Assembly (NCBI RefSeq): GCF_022179405.1
Contig: NZ_BPQT01000033.1
Coordinates: 62,001-126,000 of the forward strand
Direction: 5' to 3'
Source: Methylobacterium marchantiae
GTDB lineage: Bacteria > Pseudomonadota > Alphaproteobacteria > Rhizobiales > Beijerinckiaceae
DNA length: 64,000 nt
Positions 18,126-26,811 of the stretch are shown one piece after another (positions within the stretch are counted from its first letter, which is position 1; every line of letters begins with the position of its first letter). The notes under the pieces are model-generated. The model made no database searches. It was not told the DNA's origin and worked only from the letters and a program-made list of their open reading frames with translations. A program made the translations under genes and the position numbers.

Positions 18126-18377
18126 ATGCGTGCCGCCCTGTTTTCCGCCCTCTCCGCCCTGACCGTGGCCGCGGGTCTCGGCCTGTCCCCGGCCATGGCC
18201 CAGTCGCCCGGCACGCGGTCGCTCAACGACACCAACGACCGCCTCGCGACCCAGAGCGAAATCCGCGGCGTCCGGCATCAGCAGCAATTCGAGAACAACC
18301 AGATCCGGATGCAGATGCAGCGCAACGAGGTTACCCGTCCGGCGCCGACCGGACCCAGCGTCGTCCCGCGCCGCTGA
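18126..18377 (+). CDS. Small periplasmic hypothetical protein
   Basis: An 83-residue protein with a signal peptide (MRAALFSALSALTVAAGLGL, cleavage after AMA near residue 26). The mature part is hydrophilic and rich in Gln, Asn and Arg (QQQFENNQIRMQMQRNE). No family is recognised. GAAGGA lies 6 bases before the ATG at 18126. It is divergent from the UvrD-like gene and 127 bp upstream of the AsmA-family gene on the same strand. Confidence 0.65.
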   Translation: MRAALFSALSALTVAAGLGLSPAMAQSPGTRSLNDTNDRLATQSEIRGVRHQQQFENNQIRMQMQRNEVTRPAPTGPSVVPRR

Positions 18378-18504
18378 ACCGGCCGGGGCCGGGCAGACGC
18401 CGCCCCTGTTGACGATCAGCCTCGGCCCTGGCGCGAAGCCGGGGCCGTTGTGCTATGCCGCAAGGCGTGGGGGCGCGACCGGGCATCATGACCGGTGAGA
18501 CGAC

Positions 18505-21500
18505 GTGCCCGCCGCAGGACCAGCCCCGAGGCCGGGGCGGAGCGAGGCGGAAACCAAGACGGTGCGAGACATCCTGACCGCGCTGGCGGGCGCCGTCATC
18601 CTGATCCTCGTCGCGGCCCTCGCCGTCCCGCCCCTGGTGGCCTGGGAGAGCTACCGCACGCTGGTCGACCGGACCATCGGGCATTCCCTCGGCCTCGACG
18701 CCCATACCGAAGGGCGGATCAGGGTGAGGCTCCTGCCCTCGCCGAGCCTGCGCGTCGACCGCCTGCGCATTGGCGGACAGGCCGACAGGCCGGCCCTCGA
18801 CCTCCAGCTCGTCAAGGCCGAGATCGCGCTCTCGCCGCTCCTCACGGGCGAGATCCGCTTCACCGAGACGCGGATCGGGCGCGCCGAGATCAAGCTGCCG
18901 ATCAGCGAGGACGACGCGGTCCGCCTGCCCGCCGACCTCTACCAAACCTTGTCCTCCCAGGATCTCGCCATTGAGGGCCTGTCCATCGGGCAGGTCATCC
19001 TGACCACCCTGGTGCCGCGGAGCGGGCGCACCGATCAGGTCAGGGCCGAGACGGTGCATCTCTCCGCGCCCCGCCTCCTCGGGCCGTGGCGGATCGAGGG
19101 AATGTCCGGCGCGGTTCCCTTCCGCATCGCCACCGGCGAGCCCGCGGATGACGGTAGCGTCGCCGTGAAGTTCTCCGGCGGCGGCGACACCCATCCGCGT
19201 TTCGAGGCCGACACCCGCATCCGGCTCGAGCCGATGGCGGGCGAGGCCCCGCCGGCGGCCGGCACCCTGCGGGCGATGATCCCGAAGGCGGAGGGGACGG
19301 CCCGGATCGTGGTCGGGCCGCCTGTCCAGGTGGCGGGCGCCTACCTGCCGTTCTCCCTCGGCGGCGCATTCAAGGCGCGCGGCCCCCTGGTGCGCTTCTC
19401 CGAGGTGAAGGCCGAGATCGATCCCGGCGGCCAGGCCATGCGTCTCGCCGGCACGGGACGGATCGACCTGCGGAGCTGGAGGGCGGCCCTGACGCTGGAG
19501 GCCCGTCGCCTCGACCTCGACGCCTTCCTGCTCTCCACCGGAGGACAGGCCCTCCTCGCGCGCGGTATGCCGAGGGCCGGCTCCGAACTGCCGATGATGG
19601 TCGATCTCGACCTGTCCCTGGAGAGCATCGCCCTCGGTCTCGACGAATGGTCAAATCTCCGGTTGTCCGGCACGTTCGACCGGACCGGAGGCCTCGCGCT
19701 CCGGCGCTTCTCGGTGACGGCCCCGGGAGAGGCGGCGCTGACCGCCTCCGGCGAGCTCGATACGCAGCCGACGCCGCGGTTCACCGGCAACGTCTCCCTC
19801 GACGCGGCCGCATCGGACGGGTTCGGCCGCTACCTGCGCAAGTTCGGCCTCGGCGGTCCGGCCATCGCGGTGATGGACGGCCGACCGATCCAGGCCTCGG
19901 CGGATCTGTCGGCGGCCAGCCCCACCGTGTCGCTGCGCAATCTGCGCCTCTCCCTCGGCGAGGCGCGGATCACCGGAAATGCCCGCTTTACCCAGGCGGA
20001 AGCGGCCGGGCGCGGCCGGTTCGACGCCCAGCTCTCGGCCCAGGGCATCGACATCGCCACCCTGCCGGCCTTCGGCGGTGTGCTCAACGGGCTGCACGAC
20101 CACGATATCGGCCTGACGATCCAGGCGCGGGACGTGCGCTACGGACCCGCCGGCGCCCATTCGGGCAACGGTACGATCGCGGCGAGCATCCAATCCGACG
20201 GGGCGAGCCTCGATGTCGGCAGCCTCGACGTCACCGACCTCGCCGGTGCCAACGCCAAGCTCTCCGGCCGGATCGCCCCTGACGGGTCCGGCCGCATCTC
20301 GGGCCGGATGTCGGCGCCCGTGGCCGCTCCCCTGATGGCTCTCCTCGACCGGATCTGGATCGCCGAAGCCCGGATGATCCCGGCCTTCCTGCGCGCCGGC
20401 GCCCTCGATCTCGCCGTGACCCTGGAGCGCGAAGCGGGTGCCGCCGACACGCTGCGCACCAGCGCCAGCGGAACCGCGGCGGGCGGCAACCTCGACCTCG
20501 ATCTGCTCGCGCGGGCCGGCCGCATCGACAATCTTTCGCTCGAACTCACGACGCCCATCGCCGGCCGCTGGTTCGAGCGGGAGGACGTGGCCGCTCTGCG
20601 CAAGGGAGCGGCCCTGCGCATCACCGGAACGCGCGGCCGGACCACCGCCGACGGATCGGTGCCGCCCCTCGGCCTCGACATCTCCGGCACCATCGCCGAC
20701 CTCACGCTCTCCACGGTGAAGCCGGTCGTGCCCGGGCCGGGCCGTGCGCCGCCGGAAGCGGGCGAGATCCAGGTGAAGACCTCCGACCTCGCCCCCTTCC
20801 TCATGCTCGCCGGCAGCACGGCCGCCCTGCCCTCACCATTGCCGGCGGAGTTCCAGGTGGGATTGTCGCGGGCCGGGCGCGATGCCCATGCGGACGTGAC
20901 GGGGCGCATCGCGGAAGGCACGGTCCTCGCCAATCTCAACCGCTCGCCCGACGGCGACATCTTCGGCAGCGTGGCCCTGGGCCGGCTCTCACTGCCCTGG
21001 CTCGCTTCGGCCCTGATCATTCCGACCGAGGCGAAGAAGCCGGATGCCGGCGACGGGGCGCGTTTCGCGGCTCCTCCGCCGTCCCGGCCGCCGATCGACC
21101 TCGAGGTCAGGGTGGATGCCCTCGATCTCGGCCGCCGCTTCACCGCCGAGGGTGCGGCCTTCGGTGCCCGGCTCGACAACGGCGTCCTGACGCTCCGCGA
21201 TTTCAACGGCCGCGTCGCCGGAGGCCGCCTCACCGGCAGCGTCACCCTGTCCCGGCAGGGCGGTGCCGCGGCCATTTCCGGCGAAGGGTCCTTGAGCGAC
21301 GCGTCCATCGCCGACCTCGCCGGTCCGGGACCCGTCTCCGGACGAGCCAGCCTGTCCCTGCGCTTCGGTGCCTCGGGCCAGAGCCTCGCCAGCATGGCGA
21401 ACAACCTCGGAGGCAGCGGCGATCTCGGCCTGACGGATCTCGTTCTTCCCGGCGGCGACCCCGGCGGGATCGAGCGCGCCCTCGTCCGGGTTCTCGCCGA

Positions 21501-22098
21501 GGACGATCCGCTGCGTGACGGGCGCCTCCAGACCCTCGTCGCCGAGGAGCTCGCCGCCGCGCCGATGGCGGTGAAGGGAAGTGTGACGGCGCCGACGACC
21601 CTCGTCGGCGGGTCGTTGCGGGCAGGCCCCGTCGCCTTCGATCTCGGCGGACCGCGCTGGGCCGGTACCCTGTCCGTCAACCTCGCCACCGGACGGGTCG
21701 AGGCGCGCGGCACGTTGACGAGCGACAGAGCCCCGAAGGGATGGACAGCCGGAAGTCCAGCGGTCCAGCTCGGCTATTCCGGCCCCATCGCCAAGCCCGA
21801 GCGCAGCGTCGATACCGGGCCGCTGACCAACGGCCTCGCCGCGATGGTGCTCCAGCGCGAACTCGAGAAGATCGAGCTGTTCGAGGCCGACCAGCTTGAG
21901 CGCCAGCGCCGACGCGCCAGGATCGAGATGGACAAGGCTCGCGCCGCCGCGCTCAAAGCCGCGGCCGACAAGGCTGCGGCGGAAAAGGCGGCGGCGGAGA
22001 GGGCCGCGTCCGAGGAGGCGGAGCGGCGCGCCCGCCTCCGTGCCGACGAGGACGCCGCACGCCAGAACGCGGCGCCCCAGGCGATTCCGCAGCCCTGA
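18505..22098 (+). CDS. AsmA family protein (large, bridge-like envelope protein)
   Basis: A 1197-residue AsmA/TamB-superfamily protein. One N-terminal transmembrane helix (ILTALAGAVILILVAALAVPPLV) is followed by AsmA-type sequence (SYRTLVDRTIGHSLGLDAHTEG). Long repetitive beta-rich sequence and an AsmA C-terminal domain come next (RASLSLRFGASGQSLASMANNLGGSGDL). The last 100 residues are an Ala/Lys/Glu/Arg-rich predicted coiled coil. AsmA-like proteins are implicated in lipid transport between inner and outer membranes. The GTG at 18505 has GGTGAG upstream; an alternative GTG at 18562 begins VRDILTAL and would remove 19 residues. It has no operon partners. Confidence 0.88.
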   Translation: MPAAGPAPRPGRSEAETKTVRDILTALAGAVILILVAALAVPPLVAWESYRTLVDRTIGHSLGLDAHTEGRIRVRLLPSPSLRVDRLRIGGQADRPALDLQLVKAEIALSPLLTGEIRFTETRIGRAEIKLPISEDDAVRLPADLYQTLSSQDLAIEGLSIGQVILTTLVPRSGRTDQVRAETVHLSAPRLLGPWRIEGMSGAVPFRIATGEPADDGSVAVKFSGGGDTHPRFEADTRIRLEPMAGEAPPAAGTLRAMIPKAEGTARIVVGPPVQVAGAYLPFSLGGAFKARGPLVRFSEVKAEIDPGGQAMRLAGTGRIDLRSWRAALTLEARRLDLDAFLLSTGGQALLARGMPRAGSELPMMVDLDLSLESIALGLDEWSNLRLSGTFDRTGGLALRRFSVTAPGEAALTASGELDTQPTPRFTGNVSLDAAASDGFGRYLRKFGLGGPAIAVMDGRPIQASADLSAASPTVSLRNLRLSLGEARITGNARFTQAEAAGRGRFDAQLSAQGIDIATLPAFGGVLNGLHDHDIGLTIQARDVRYGPAGAHSGNGTIAASIQSDGASLDVGSLDVTDLAGANAKLSGRIAPDGSGRISGRMSAPVAAPLMALLDRIWIAEARMIPAFLRAGALDLAVTLEREAGAADTLRTSASGTAAGGNLDLDLLARAGRIDNLSLELTTPIAGRWFEREDVAALRKGAALRITGTRGRTTADGSVPPLGLDISGTIADLTLSTVKPVVPGPGRAPPEAGEIQVKTSDLAPFLMLAGSTAALPSPLPAEFQVGLSRAGRDAHADVTGRIAEGTVLANLNRSPDGDIFGSVALGRLSLPWLASALIIPTEAKKPDAGDGARFAAPPPSRPPIDLEVRVDALDLGRRFTAEGAAFGARLDNGVLTLRDFNGRVAGGRLTGSVTLSRQGGAAAISGEGSLSDASIADLAGPGPVSGRASLSLRFGASGQSLASMANNLGGSGDLGLTDLVLPGGDPGGIERALVRVLAEDDPLRDGRLQTLVAEELAAAPMAVKGSVTAPTTLVGGSLRAGPVAFDLGGPRWAGTLSVNLATGRVEARGTLTSDRAPKGWTAGSPAVQLGYSGPIAKPERSVDTGPLTNGLAAMVLQRELEKIELFEADQLERQRRRARIEMDKARAAALKAAADKAAAEKAAAERAASEEAERRARLRADEDAARQNAAPQAIPQP

Positions 22099-22137
22099 GG
22101 CGCCGCGGATCTCTGAAGGGTCAGGCCGTCAGGGCCA

Positions 22138-24288
22138 TCAGGCCTCGGCCCTGCCCACCGCCCGCAGCGCGAAGGCGTAGATCAGGCCGACTTCCTCCAG
22201 GCGGTCGAAGCGCCCCGCCGCCCCGCCATGGCCGGCCTCCATGTTGACCCGCATGAAGATCGGCCCTCCCCCCGTCATCGTGGCGCGCAGGCGTGCGACC
22301 CATTTCGCCGGCTCCCAATAGGTCACGCGCGGGTCGGTGAGACCGCCGAGCGCAAGGATCGCCGGATAGGCCTTGGCCGCCACGTTGTCGTAGGGCGAGT
22401 AGGAGAGGATGGTCTCGAACGCCTCCACGCTCGCGCCCGGATTGCCCCATTCGGGCCATTCCGGTGGCGTGAGCGGCAGGTCGCCGTCGAGCATGGTGTT
22501 GAGCACGTCGACGAACGGCACGTCGGCGACGATCCCGGCGAAGAGTTCGGGCGCGAGGTTGGCCACCGCCCCCATCAGCATCCCGCCGGCCGATCCGCCA
22601 TGGGCGACGATCCGCCCCGGCGTCGTGTACCCGGCCTCCGCGAGGGCGCGGCCGCAGGCGACGAAGTCCGAGAAGGTGTTCGGCTTCTTGTTCCGCTTGC
22701 CGTCCATGTACCAGTGCCAGCCCTTCTCCGTGCCGCCGCGGACATGCGCGATGGCGTAGACGAAGCCGCGATCCACCAGGGACAACAGGTTGGTGCGGAA
22801 AGAGGCCGGCATCAGCGTGCCGTAGGAGCCGTAGCCGTAGAGCAGGAGCGGCGCCGAACCGTCGAGGACGAGGTCACGGCGGTGGAGCAGCGAGATCGGC
22901 ACGCTCTCGCCATCCGGCGCCGTGGCGAAGATCCGCCGCGTCACGTAGGCGGCGGGATCGTGTCCGCTCGGGATCGTCTGTCGCTTGCGCAATTGCCGGG
23001 CGCGCGTGGAGCAATCGTAATCGTAGGTCTCGGCCGGCGTCGTCATCGAGGAATAGGTGAAACGGATCACCGCCGTCTCGAATTCGTGCCCGGGCTGGAG
23101 GCCGAGCGAATACGCTTCCTCGGCGAAGGCCACGCTGTGCTCGCTGCCCTTCGAATCGCGAACGATGATGCGCGGCCGCGCATTCTCGATCTCTAGCCGG
23201 ACGAGATGGTCGGCGATGACGTGCTGATGCCGGATCATCACGCCGCGCCGGTGCGGGATCAGGTCGGTCCAATGGGCGCGGCCTGGCGTTTCCACGCGGG
23301 TGGTGACGATCTTGAAGTCCTCGGCCCCGTCGGCATTGGTGAGGATGAAGAGGTGCGGCCCCCAATTCTCCACCGAATAGATCAGCAGCGGCTCGCGCTT
23401 CTGGACGCAGAGCAGGGATGCGTCCGCGGATTTACGATCCAGGAGGTGGACCTCGGATGTTTCGTGGTCGCTCGCGGTGATCGAGAGGTAGTCGCGCGAC
23501 TGCGTCGTCTCGATATGCACGAAAAAGCCAGGATCCTGCTCCTCGTAGAGCATCGTGTCGCTGGCCTGCTCCGTGCCGATCACGTGGCGCATGACGCGGG
23601 CGGGACGGTGATTGTCATCGACGGCGACGTAATGGAACGCCAGCCCGTTGGCGGACCAGACCACCTCGCCGGTCGTCGCCTCGATCCGGTCGGCGAGATC
23701 CTCGCCCGTGTCGAGGTCGCGGACACGGATCGTATGGAGCTCCGATCCCTTGGAATCCGCGCTCCAGGCGAGCCGGGCATGATCGTCCGAATGCACTGCC
23801 GCCGCGAGTTCGAAGAAGGGCAGGCCCCTGCCCTCCTCGTCGCCGTCGAGCAGGATCACCTCGCCCGGTTCGGGACCACCGGTTCCGGCCGTCTCCGCCC
23901 CCTGGCCGGGGATCACCACCACCGTTCGCGGGCGGCGGCAGACGAGGGGATGCTGACCGCCCTCGCGATGGCGGGTGTAGTAGGCGAAGGGGCCGTCCGG
24001 CTCGGGCACGCCGCTATCGTCCTCACGGATGCGCCCGCGCATCTCGGCGACAAGTGTCTTCCGTAAGGAACCAAGATCACCGAGCGCCGCTTGGGTATAG
24101 GCATTCTCCGCATCGAGATGTGTGCGGATGTCGGTCGGAAGCGCAGCAGGATCCTTCAGGACGTCGCGCCAGTTCTCCGCCTTCAGCCAAGCGTAATTGT
24201 CAGAAATTGATCGGCCGTGGACGAAGAACGTGTGGGATCGCACCTCAGCGACGGGCGGCTTGCTTTCCACGTGGAAAAGATCGTCCAT
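22138..24288 (-). CDS. ptrB: Oligopeptidase B (prolyl oligopeptidase family S9A)
   Basis: A 716-residue cytoplasmic serine peptidase that cleaves short peptides after Lys/Arg. The N-terminal two-thirds form the beta-propeller. The C-terminal hydrolase has the Ser elbow GGSAGGMLMG, the Asp in GGLTDPRVTYWEPAKW, and the His in NMEAGHGGAAGR. The segments LLLYGYGSYG and AHVRGGTEKGWHWYMDGK are characteristic of oligopeptidase B. No signal peptide is seen. It is convergent with the AsmA-family gene and separated from mucR by a long AT-rich spacer. Confidence 0.93.
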   Translation of the reverse strand: MDDLFHVESKPPVAEVRSHTFFVHGRSISDNYAWLKAENWRDVLKDPAALPTDIRTHLDAENAYTQAALGDLGSLRKTLVAEMRGRIREDDSGVPEPDGPFAYYTRHREGGQHPLVCRRPRTVVVIPGQGAETAGTGGPEPGEVILLDGDEEGRGLPFFELAAAVHSDDHARLAWSADSKGSELHTIRVRDLDTGEDLADRIEATTGEVVWSANGLAFHYVAVDDNHRPARVMRHVIGTEQASDTMLYEEQDPGFFVHIETTQSRDYLSITASDHETSEVHLLDRKSADASLLCVQKREPLLIYSVENWGPHLFILTNADGAEDFKIVTTRVETPGRAHWTDLIPHRRGVMIRHQHVIADHLVRLEIENARPRIIVRDSKGSEHSVAFAEEAYSLGLQPGHEFETAVIRFTYSSMTTPAETYDYDCSTRARQLRKRQTIPSGHDPAAYVTRRIFATAPDGESVPISLLHRRDLVLDGSAPLLLYGYGSYGTLMPASFRTNLLSLVDRGFVYAIAHVRGGTEKGWHWYMDGKRNKKPNTFSDFVACGRALAEAGYTTPGRIVAHGGSAGGMLMGAVANLAPELFAGIVADVPFVDVLNTMLDGDLPLTPPEWPEWGNPGASVEAFETILSYSPYDNVAAKAYPAILALGGLTDPRVTYWEPAKWVARLRATMTGGGPIFMRVNMEAGHGGAAGRFDRLEEVGLIYAFALRAVGRAEA

Positions 24289-24793
24289 GGATAGACCTAT
24301 ACGGTTGCCAACCAGCGTCGGCGCAATAGCGTGAGGGGCGGCAGTTTTCGGTCGCCGTCACCGTCGAGACCTGCATGTGTCGCACGCAGCGCTCACGGGC
24401 AAGGTGGCAGGAGAAGTCTTTTGCAGTCGGCGCCAGTCCAGCGCCGGAGGATCGAGGCATACCTCGACGCGCGATCTGGTCATATCTGCAACTGCCGATA
24501 TGGTCACTTGACGACACAATATGGTGCGTCAATACGACATCACGCTAAATTGAAATATCCTTCGGGAAAGTCGATTGAGGATATCCTCAGGACTGACTAC
24601 CGTCTTGCGACATCAACTTGAATATCATAAACGAGGGACATGGCGATTACCTCGCCCTTCATCGTAGAGCATCGGTGGGTGACGCTGCGATGCCGCGAGT
24701 TTCAGCAGCGGTTGGTCGGTCCGCATAGCGGCTCATCGCTTGTATGCAAAACGATTCTTGAACCATACCGTACTAAAGGGAATATCTGGGACA
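24289..24793. promoter_or_regulatory. Long AT-rich regulatory spacer upstream of mucR
   Basis: About 505 bp between ptrB and mucR, visibly richer in A+T than the rest of the window (24480-24660 especially). It contains an interrupted dyad TTGACG...CGTCAA at 24508-24532. MucR/Ros proteins bind AT-rich promoter DNA and often repress their own gene, so this is a reasonable autoregulatory region. No gene is supported in it: a 96-codon frame at 24331-24621 has no ribosome-binding site or recognisable protein. Confidence 0.45.
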
Positions 24794-25228
24794 ATGAGCG
24801 ACATTGAGAATTCGACCGACTTCGTAGAACTGACGGTCGACATCGTTTCGGCCTACGTAAGCAACAACCCCGTCCCGGTCGGCGAGCTTGCACAGCTCAT
24901 TACCCGGATCCACTCTTCTCTGACCCAGATCGTCACCGGTGAGGCCGAGACCAAAGTTGCGTCCGCCCCGCAGCAGCCGGCCGTTCCCGTCAAGAAGTCG
25001 GTGACTGCCGACCACATCATCTGCCTCGAAGACGGACGCGTGTTCAAATCGCTCAAGCGCCACCTGCGCGCGAAGTACGACATGAGCCCGGAACAGTATC
25101 GCGCGAAGTGGGGCCTGCCCTCCGACTATCCGATGGTCGCGCCGAACTACGCCAAGGCGCGTTCGGATCTCGCCAAGGCGATCGGCCTCGGCCAGACCCG
25201 CAACGGCAGCTACGACGAAGCCGCCTGA
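24794..25228 (+). CDS. mucR: MucR/Ros family transcriptional regulator
   Basis: A 144-residue regulator of the MucR/Ros family, which controls exopolysaccharide, motility and cell-cycle genes in alphaproteobacteria. The N-terminal helical part (FVELTVDIVSAYVSNNPVPVGELAQLI) is the oligomerisation region. The DNA-binding part has HIICLEDGRVFKSLKRHLRA, YDMSPEQYRAKWGLPSDYPM and VAPNYAKARSDLAKAIGLG. Compared with Ros, the second Cys ligand is Asp (CLED), and the downstream His positions are Lys-Tyr (HLRAKYD). A normal Cys2His2 zinc site therefore looks lost. The start at 24794 is the family-typical MSDI; upstream in-frame codons are rejected. Confidence 0.92.
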   Translation: MSDIENSTDFVELTVDIVSAYVSNNPVPVGELAQLITRIHSSLTQIVTGEAETKVASAPQQPAVPVKKSVTADHIICLEDGRVFKSLKRHLRAKYDMSPEQYRAKWGLPSDYPMVAPNYAKARSDLAKAIGLGQTRNGSYDEAA

Positions 25229-25235
25229 GGCATCG

Positions 25236-25268
25236 GGCCGGGCGTCGACACAGCAGCGCCGCCCGGCC
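25236..25268 (+). terminator. Probable terminator hairpin after mucR
   Basis: A perfect 9 bp inverted repeat (GGCCGGGCG at 25236-25244, CGCCCGGCC at 25260-25268) with a 15-base loop, eight bases after the mucR stop. The T-tract is weak (TTCGTCC), so it may be an attenuator-like or stabilising hairpin. Confidence 0.4.
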
Positions 25269-25374
25269 TTCGTCCGCTTCGATCGAACCTCTGTCAAGAC
25301 TTGCGTTAGGACATTTTTCCTTTATCTTCCCTGGCGCTGCGGCGTTTGCAGCTGCGTACGTCATGGAACATATC

Positions 25375-26229
25375 ATGAACATAGCTAGGACCGCCAGCAA
25401 TCGTCACACGGGTCGGCGACAGGCCCACAAGCGCATTCCGGTCGATCTCGGTCGCGATGCGACCCGGCTTCTCGAAGCTCTCGACGAGGAGGGAGCCTAT
25501 GCGCTGCCCGATCCGCTCACGGATGGCGAGATCATCGTACGGAGCGGCGGTTCAGGGATCTCGCTGTGTTCCGGGCGCTATGGGGCACAGGCCGGACGGG
25601 CCCTCGTGGCCTGCGATCTCGCCGAGCAGGCGGCGGGGCGTCGTGCCCGGCTCACCATCAGCCCCGCAGGCCGCGCCCGGCTACGGCGCGAGAGAGCCGG
25701 GCGGGGCATGCCGTATCTCGCCCAGCATCTCGATCTCGAAGGCGACGGCGAGCCGAGCCGTCCGGTGCGGGACGTGTCCGAGAGCCCCCTCGCCTGGATG
25801 GCGCGGCGTCGCGACCGGGACGGGACGCCGCTGATCGATGCCGCCTGTTTCGAGGCTGGCGAGCGCCTGCGCCGCGACATGACGATGGGCGCGCTGATGC
25901 CGCGGATGGGATCGGACTGGAGCGGGGTCAAGGTCGATGGCGGCGGCCCCCGCGACCCGTCGGCGGGCTCCGACGCCATGCTGGCCGCCCGACAGCGCGT
26001 GCGCGCCGCCCTCAATGCTGTTGGCAGCGACCTGTCCGGGCTGCTGATCGACCTCTGCGGCTTCATCAAGGGACTGGAGAGGATAGAAGCGGAACGGCGC
26101 TGGCCGGCACGCTCGGCCAAGGTCGTCATCCGCATCGCCCTGGCGCGTCTGGCGGAACATTACGGATTGGAGCGCGAAGCCGTAGGGCCGAGCCACTCGC
26201 GCCTGCGCCTCTGGCGCGAGACGGCTTGA
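25375..26229 (+). CDS. DUF6456 domain-containing protein (putative DNA-binding)
   Basis: A 284-residue protein typical of Hyphomicrobiales. Its C-terminal half matches DUF6456, beginning SPLAWMARRRDRDGTPLIDAA. This is followed by FEAGERLRRDMTMGALMPRM, an ARQRVRAALNAVGSDLSGLLID block, and GLERIEAERRWPARSAKVV. The N-terminal half resembles a winged-helix-like region (LEALDEEGAYALPDPLTDGE) and is Arg-rich. A start at 25363 (MEHIMN...) is equally possible; neither has a strong Shine-Dalgarno sequence. It follows mucR by 146 bp and is convergent with sufE. Function unknown; a regulatory role is inferred. Confidence 0.75.
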   Translation: MNIARTASNRHTGRRQAHKRIPVDLGRDATRLLEALDEEGAYALPDPLTDGEIIVRSGGSGISLCSGRYGAQAGRALVACDLAEQAAGRRARLTISPAGRARLRRERAGRGMPYLAQHLDLEGDGEPSRPVRDVSESPLAWMARRRDRDGTPLIDAACFEAGERLRRDMTMGALMPRMGSDWSGVKVDGGGPRDPSAGSDAMLAARQRVRAALNAVGSDLSGLLIDLCGFIKGLERIEAERRWPARSAKVVIRIALARLAEHYGLEREAVGPSHSRLRLWRETA

Positions 26230-26244
26230 GGCACGTAGATCGTC

Positions 26245-26667
26245 TCAAGCCGTCAGTCGGATCGCGTCCCGGTGGATGCGCTCGGCCATGGCGCGGACGC
26301 CGTTCGAACGCTTCGACGTCAGATGGGCGCCGAGGCCGATGTGCTTGAAGACCTGGAAGACGTCGACGTCTGCGATCTCCGTCGGCGTCTTCCCGTCGTG
26401 CAAGGCCATCACCAGGGCGATCAGACCCTTGGTGATCACGGAATCGCTGGTTCCCTGCAGGTGGAGGCGCGGCGGCTCCTGCGACCGATCGATGTGGGAA
26501 TCCACCCAGACCTGGCTCTCGCAGCCATGGACCCGGTTCTCCTCGGTGAGCAGGTCGTCCGGGAAGGCCGGCAAGGCACGGCCGAGTTCGATCAGGTACT
26601 CGTACCGGTCCGGCCCCTCGTCGAGGATGCCGAAATTGTCGATGATCGTTTCGATGGGCGGAAGCAT
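26245..26667 (-). CDS. sufE: SufE family sulfur-acceptor protein
   Basis: A 140-residue SufE homologue. SufE takes persulfide sulfur from the cysteine desulfurase SufS and passes it to the SufBCD scaffold for Fe-S cluster assembly. The acceptor Cys is in VHGCESQVWV, and the surrounding blocks (DRYEYLIELGRALPAFPDDL, SDSVITKGLIALVMAL) are typical. The ATG at 26667 fits the family start (MLPPIETIIDNF); further upstream the frame is open but atypical. No suf operon is near, which is usual for a stand-alone SufE. It could in principle serve other desulfurases, including the encapsulin cargo at 52-54 kb, but nothing shows this. Confidence 0.92.
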   Translation of the reverse strand: MLPPIETIIDNFGILDEGPDRYEYLIELGRALPAFPDDLLTEENRVHGCESQVWVDSHIDRSQEPPRLHLQGTSDSVITKGLIALVMALHDGKTPTEIADVDVFQVFKHIGLGAHLTSKRSNGVRAMAERIHRDAIRLTA

Positions 26668-26811
26668 GATGGTGGGCTGAACTCTCGCGCAACGGACTTT
26701 GCGAACAGGATGCCTGCGAATACCGGCGGAAGGCGCCGCTACGCGGCTCTCATCCCATCGATATAGGAAGCGGGCCACCTCCGAGCGACCCTGTCTTCGC
26801 GCAAAAGCCCA

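Noticed and set aside
24331-24621. 96-codon frame upstream of mucR
   Set aside because: No ribosome-binding site or family, and the composition is mixed between Arg/Ser-rich and AT-rich parts; treated as regulatory spacer.
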